Source: DAITQM01 sp039794245
Lineage (GTDB): Bacteria > Pseudomonadota > Gammaproteobacteria > Xanthomonadales > Wenzhouxiangellaceae
Assembly: GCA_039794245.1 (NCBI GenBank)
Contig: JBDIVS010000003.1
Span: 121,270-185,269, forward strand
Length of the DNA: 64,000 bases
Reading direction: 5' to 3'
In this document: positions 60,507-64,000 of the stretch, one piece after another
Position numbering within the stretch: the first letter of the stretch is position 1
Layout: each line of letters opens with the position of its first letter
Made by a program: the position numbers and the translations under genes
The notes under the pieces: generated by a model
What the model saw: the letters and a program-made list of their open reading frames with translations, nothing else
Told to the model about the DNA's origin: nothing
The model's database searches: none

Positions 60507-61289
60507 ATGAGCGACGAGGTATTGCAGATCGAGGATCACGCCAAGGTCCGCGTGATCCGTATTCACCGGCCGGAAAAACTCAATGCGCTAAATCACGCGA
60601 CAGTGGCAGCTTTGCGCAGCGCGATCGAGGATTTCGCCGCCTGTGATCCGGCCCGCGCCGCGATCCTGACCGGCAGCGGCGACAAGGCTTTTGTTGCCGG
60701 CGCCGATATCGGCGAAATCCGGGCGCTGGATGCGCTCGGCGCGGCGCGTTTTACCGCCGCCGGCCAGGCTCTGATGCGGCGCATCGAAACCCTCGACAAA
60801 CCGGTGATCGCGGCGCTCAACGGCTACGCTCTGGGCGGCGGCCTGGAACTGGCGCTCGCCTGCCCTTTCCGGATCGCCTCAGGCACCGCCCGGCTCGGCC
60901 TGCCGGAAATCACGCTCGGCATCCTCCCCGGGTTCGGCGGGACGCAACGCCTGACGCGCGCCATCGGCCCGGCGCGGGCGCTGGAGATGATGACCGGCGG
61001 CAAACCCATCGACGCCCGAACGGCGCTCGAATACGGCCTGATCCAGCGACTCGAAACCGAAAAGCCGGTGCTCGAGGCGGCGCTCGCCTGGGCGGCGGAT
61101 CTCGCTGGCCGCGCACCTCTGGCCCTCGGCCACATCCTGCACGCGGTACGCGCCGCCGGCGACCTCAGCCTCGAAGCCGGGCTCGATCTCGAAACCCGGC
61201 TGTTCGCGCTCGCCTGCACGACCGAAGACATGCGCGAAGGCACCGCCGCTTTTCTCGAAAAGCGGCCGGCGCAGTTCAAGGGCCGATAA
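60507..61289 (+). CDS. Enoyl-CoA hydratase/isomerase (crotonase family)
   Basis: 260 residues. Crotonase fold with oxyanion-hole sequences FVAGADIGE and LGGGLELALACPFRIAS, and PEITLGILPGFGGTQRLTR, where the catalytic Glu sits in GLELA and PEI. It probably hydrates enoyl-CoA in beta-oxidation. Stop overlaps the thioesterase start (TAATG), linking it to acyl-CoA metabolism. Confidence 0.92.
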   Translation: MSDEVLQIEDHAKVRVIRIHRPEKLNALNHATVAALRSAIEDFAACDPARAAILTGSGDKAFVAGADIGEIRALDALGAARFTAAGQALMRRIETLDKPVIAALNGYALGGGLELALACPFRIASGTARLGLPEITLGILPGFGGTQRLTRAIGPARALEMMTGGKPIDARTALEYGLIQRLETEKPVLEAALAWAADLAGRAPLALGHILHAVRAAGDLSLEAGLDLETRLFALACTTEDMREGTAAFLEKRPAQFKGR

Positions 61290-61687
61290 TGAACGACTTC
61301 ACCCGCCAGTCCGAACGATCCGCAACCAAAGTCACCAAACTGATCTTCCCGCAGGACACCAACCACATCCGGACGCTGTACGGCGGTACGGCAATGAAGT
61401 GGATGGACGAGGTCGGTTTTTTGACCGCGACCCGCTTCTGCCGGCAGACGGTGGTCACCGTGTCGATGAACCGCATCGATTTCAAAGTGCCGATCCCCGA
61501 GGGCAGCATCGTCGTGCTCGAGGGCCGGGTGATCCGGATGGGGCGGACCAGCCTGACGGTCAAAGTTGAAATCTACAAGGAAGACCGCGCCGCCGGCGGC
61601 CACGAACTGGCGATCAGCGGCGAACTGGTGTTTGTCGCCGTTGACGAGCACCTCAAGCCCACCGCCATCGCCCTGCCGGCGAGCTGA
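61289..61687 (+). CDS. Acyl-CoA thioesterase (YciA-type hotdog)
   Basis: 132 residues, hotdog fold. NHIRTLYGGTAMKWMDEVGFLTA, VTVSMNRIDFKVPIPEGSIV and LEGRVIRMGRTSLTVKVE match the YciA/BACH-type group, which hydrolyses acyl-CoA. Translationally coupled to the crotonase gene. Confidence 0.9.
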   Translation: MNDFTRQSERSATKVTKLIFPQDTNHIRTLYGGTAMKWMDEVGFLTATRFCRQTVVTVSMNRIDFKVPIPEGSIVVLEGRVIRMGRTSLTVKVEIYKEDRAAGGHELAISGELVFVAVDEHLKPTAIALPAS

Positions 61688-61697
61688 ACCACATCGC

Positions 61698-63791
61698 ATG
61701 CTGGCGCTGGCGTTCAGTTGCCTGCTGCCGTTGGTGGCCGACCCGGCACTCGTCCCGTACCGTCTGCAACAACCCGCCTTCGCTGCCGCCGGCGGCCAAC
61801 TCGCCTATATCGCCGAATCCTGGAACGGCGACCAGTTAAGGCAAATCACGGCAAGCGGCAAGGATCTCCTGGTCTGGGACGCCGCCGCCGGCGGCCGGAC
61901 GATCGACCAGTTCGCCGCCGCCGGCGACGGCTGGTTGGTCGTTGCCCGCGACCGGAGCAAAGCCCCGGCCCTGTGGCATATCGACGATGATCGCAACAGC
62001 ACACCGCTCACCCCGAACGACTGGCCCGAAGGCGAACGGCTGGGTGCGGCGCTGCTCCACAACGGCGGCGGCGAATGGCTGCTGACCCTCGACCACCGCC
62101 TGCCGTATTTCCCGGACGTGTATCGTTACCATCAAGGCGGCGGTCCGCCGTCGGTCATCGAGGCCAACCCCGGCGACGTCAGCCGCTGGCTGGCGGACGA
62201 GGCCGGCGTGATCCGGCTCCGCCTGCGGCATCCCGGTGCCCCCGGCACCGAACCGATCTATCTTTGGGAATGGCGCGCCCACCCGCTCGACCGCTGGCGG
62301 CAATTGCACCGCTGGCGGCTAGGCGATCCGGCCTGGCAGGCGCTCAGCCTCGGTGCCGGCGATCTTTGGCTCAACGCCGAAACCCGCCGCCGCGATACGC
62401 TCGGCCTGCAACGCCTGGTACCGCCCGGGACGGCGCCCGAGGCACCGCTCGCGGCGCTGGCCGCCGCCGATCTGGGCACGGTATTGTTTGCCCCGCAAAG
62501 CGGCCGGCCGCTGCTCGTCGCCTGGGAGGGACTGTTGCCGTTGCAGCAGGCGCTGGATGCCGAATGGGAAGCCGTGCTCGAGACGATCCGCTCAGCCCAC
62601 CCGGCATTCCGCCAGCGGATCGCCCAAATCTCTCCGGATGAAACCCGGGTTCTGGTCCGCGGTTTCGACGGCCGGCAACCCGATCGATGGTGGATATACG
62701 ACCGCGCGAACGATACCTGGCAGGCTCTCGGGACAGAACACTCCACAGCCGCCGCCCTGCCCGCACCGCTCAAGCCGCTGCGCTTCACGGCCCGCGACGG
62801 CCTGCCGCTGACCGCCTATTACGCGCCGCCGGCCGGCGGCGGCAACCGGCATACACCGCTCGTCGTACTGGTCCACGGCGGGCCGTGGGCGCGCGACCTT
62901 TACCAGTACGAGGCACTGCCCGCCCTGCTCGCTGCCCACGGCTTCGGGGTATTGCAAGTCAATTTCCGCGGCAGCGAAGGATTCGGCCGCAGTTTTCTGC
63001 TGGCCGGCGCCAAGGCCTTTGGCGGCGCGATGCAAGACGATCTGGCCGACGGCATCGCCGCGCTCACCGCCCGTGGCCTGGCCGATCCGGCCAGGGTGTG
63101 CATCGCCGGCATGAGCTACGGCGGCTACGCCGCACTCAACGCCGTACTGACCGAACCCGGCCGTTATCGCTGCGCCCTGGCGCACGCTCCGGTCACCGAA
63201 CTGGCCGCGCACATCACCGCCCTCGAAGCGCGCGGCGACACCCTCGGCGGGCGTGAATGGCGGGCACTGGTCGGCGACCCGCGAACCGACGCCGCGCAGC
63301 TCGCCGCCCGCTCACCCTTGCACATCGCATCCCAGCTATCCCGCCCCGTACTGCTCTCGCACGGCACCGCCGACGGCATCGTCAACCCGGAACAAAGCCG
63401 CCGCTTCCGCGCCGCAGCGCCGCCCGGCCTGGTCAGCGAATTTGCCTTCACCGGCGGCCACCAGCTGACAACCGCCGCCGAACGAATGACAATTTACCTA
63501 AACTGGCTATTGTTTTTGAACGCACATCTAAAACCCGTGATGCCGCCGGAACCGAACTCAACGCCGGATAACACCGTGCCTGCCGGCGTCGTTTTTTCAA
63601 AACAGCTCACGGCAGCGCCAACGCCACAACAGCCACCACTGCCACGAGCCGTTCAAAATCGCCGATATGCCGGGCGCAAGAAGTTTCAAGAGAAGTTTCA
63701 AGGACAGTCATGGAGAAGTTTCAAGGACAGTCATGGAGAAGTTTTAAGGACAGTCATGCAAGAGTTTCAAGGACAGTCATGTAAAACTTGA
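61698..63791 (+). CDS. S9 prolyl oligopeptidase-family peptidase with repeat-derived tail
   Basis: 697 residues, probably secreted (weak signal LALAFSCLLPLVADP). An N-terminal beta-propeller is followed by a hydrolase domain whose catalytic triad is Ser473 (GMSYGGYAAL), Asp559 (HGTADGIVNP) and His588 (TGGHQLTT). Homology ends near residue 613. The last ~84 residues run into minisatellite DNA (FQGQSW, FKDSHGE-type units) before the TGA at 63791, so the original stop has been lost. Its neighbourhood gives no clear substrate. Confidence 0.85.
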   Translation: MLALAFSCLLPLVADPALVPYRLQQPAFAAAGGQLAYIAESWNGDQLRQITASGKDLLVWDAAAGGRTIDQFAAAGDGWLVVARDRSKAPALWHIDDDRNSTPLTPNDWPEGERLGAALLHNGGGEWLLTLDHRLPYFPDVYRYHQGGGPPSVIEANPGDVSRWLADEAGVIRLRLRHPGAPGTEPIYLWEWRAHPLDRWRQLHRWRLGDPAWQALSLGAGDLWLNAETRRRDTLGLQRLVPPGTAPEAPLAALAAADLGTVLFAPQSGRPLLVAWEGLLPLQQALDAEWEAVLETIRSAHPAFRQRIAQISPDETRVLVRGFDGRQPDRWWIYDRANDTWQALGTEHSTAAALPAPLKPLRFTARDGLPLTAYYAPPAGGGNRHTPLVVLVHGGPWARDLYQYEALPALLAAHGFGVLQVNFRGSEGFGRSFLLAGAKAFGGAMQDDLADGIAALTARGLADPARVCIAGMSYGGYAALNAVLTEPGRYRCALAHAPVTELAAHITALEARGDTLGGREWRALVGDPRTDAAQLAARSPLHIASQLSRPVLLSHGTADGIVNPEQSRRFRAAAPPGLVSEFAFTGGHQLTTAAERMTIYLNWLLFLNAHLKPVMPPEPNSTPDNTVPAGVVFSKQLTAAPTPQQPPLPRAVQNRRYAGRKKFQEKFQGQSWRSFKDSHGEVLRTVMQEFQGQSCKT
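63702..63781. repeat. 23-bp tandem minisatellite (GGACAGTCATG core)
   Basis: GGACAGTCATG cores start at 63702, 63725, 63748 and 63771, exactly 23 bases apart, each preceded by AAGTTTCA or GTTTTA-like sequence. It is inside the 3' end of the S9 peptidase frame. Same core as 16770-16888 and 37526-37602. Confidence 0.9.
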
Positions 63792-63806
63792 GGATCGAGT
63801 TTCGAG

Positions 63807-63897
63807 GATCGGGTTTAAGGAGATTCAAGGACGAGGAGATTCAAGGACGGAGATTCAAGAGGAGATTCAAGAGGAGATTCAAGGACAGTCAAGACCT
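63807..63897. repeat. GGAGATTCAAG short-unit repeats
   Basis: Purine-rich stretch with repeated GGAGATTCAAG units after the S9 peptidase stop, ending in another ACAGTCAAG at 63885. No gene is seen from 63792 to the window end. Confidence 0.75.
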
Positions 63898-64000
63898 GTC
63901 AGCCCCCGCTGACACCCCATATCGGCCCCGGCCTACACCCAGGCGCGATCTCGGCCGATACCCCAGTCGCCGTGGCTTTGGCACCATGGTCCCATGACTT

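Noticed and set aside
63702..63781. CRISPR-like array with 23-bp period
   Set aside because: The repeats run almost edge to edge with no unique spacers; it is a minisatellite.

Overview
The window is GC-rich (roughly two-thirds G+C by eye) and reads as the chromosome of a free-living, envelope-bearing gammaproteobacterium. Support comes from gene content and order: an algU/mucA/mucB/mucC/mucD-like sigma-E cluster running into lepA-lepB-DUF4845-rnc-era-recO-pdxJ, coaD-ferredoxin-ggt, yibN-secB-gpsA, ffh/ypjD-yfjD, rpsP-rimM-trmD-rplS, aspS-nudB, pyrD-murB, class 2 PyrD and type I MurB. These arrangements are familiar from Pseudomonas and Escherichia. The family cannot be fixed from the sequence alone. 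No rRNA, prophage, integrase, transposase or CRISPR array was seen.

Layout. 1-3.6 kb: relA (cut by the window edge), divergent from mepM-anmK (cell-wall hydrolysis and recycling). 3.75-7.1 kb: pdhABC, a three-gene pyruvate dehydrogenase operon without its E3 gene. 7.2-18.1 kb: coaD-fdx-ggt-methyltransferase, a pseudo-receiver protein, and a leftward run of YdbH-like, DUF1318 lipoprotein, rlmD and nagZ, with a head-to-head HPt protein. 18.1-28.9 kb: a leftward run of twelve genes from rpoE to pdxJ, with a good sigma-E-type promoter just upstream of rpoE, joining envelope stress, LepA, signal peptidase, RNase III/Era and RecO/PdxJ. 29-34 kb: an ALDH7 dehydrogenase, pyrD-murB, a DUF6165 gene, a wrecked outer-membrane-type gene and tRNA-Leu. 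34.2-44.5 kb: an FGE-like protein, RNase D, a beta-propeller protein, ffh, ypjD-yfjD, rarD, a hydrolase and nudB. 44.5-51.3 kb: aspS, the ribosomal-protein/tRNA-modification cluster, gpsA-secB and a rhodanese. 51.4-55.8 kb: the main accessory zone, with a phospholipase-D/SNF2 helicase fusion, an AT-rich six-helix membrane protein, a transposon end and a duplicated scrap of the helicase 3' end. 55.8-64 kb: a glutamine amidotransferase, typA, an antiporter, a GST, a crotonase, a thioesterase and an S9 peptidase.

The most unusual content is repeated DNA. (1) A non-autonomous transposon with 19-bp terminal repeats (CCCAACAGTTGCATAAATT) and 4-bp target duplications has two complete copies (33616-33859 and 40786-41104), one solitary end (55367) and a fused-tip palindrome (34192). 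Removing the first copy rejoins a broken gene precisely at the junction. (2) A strongly structured repeat between rplS and trmD shares a module with the larger transposon copy and supplies the last codons and stop of trmD. (3) Minisatellites with the core GGACAGTCATG recur at three distant loci, one of them in frame inside the YdbH-like gene. (4) Arrays of perfect hairpins fill the gpsA-rpsP gap. I found no convincing new multi-gene pathway. The best candidate for an undescribed system is the helicase/membrane-protein pair, and the best candidate for undescribed sequence biology is the repeat network.
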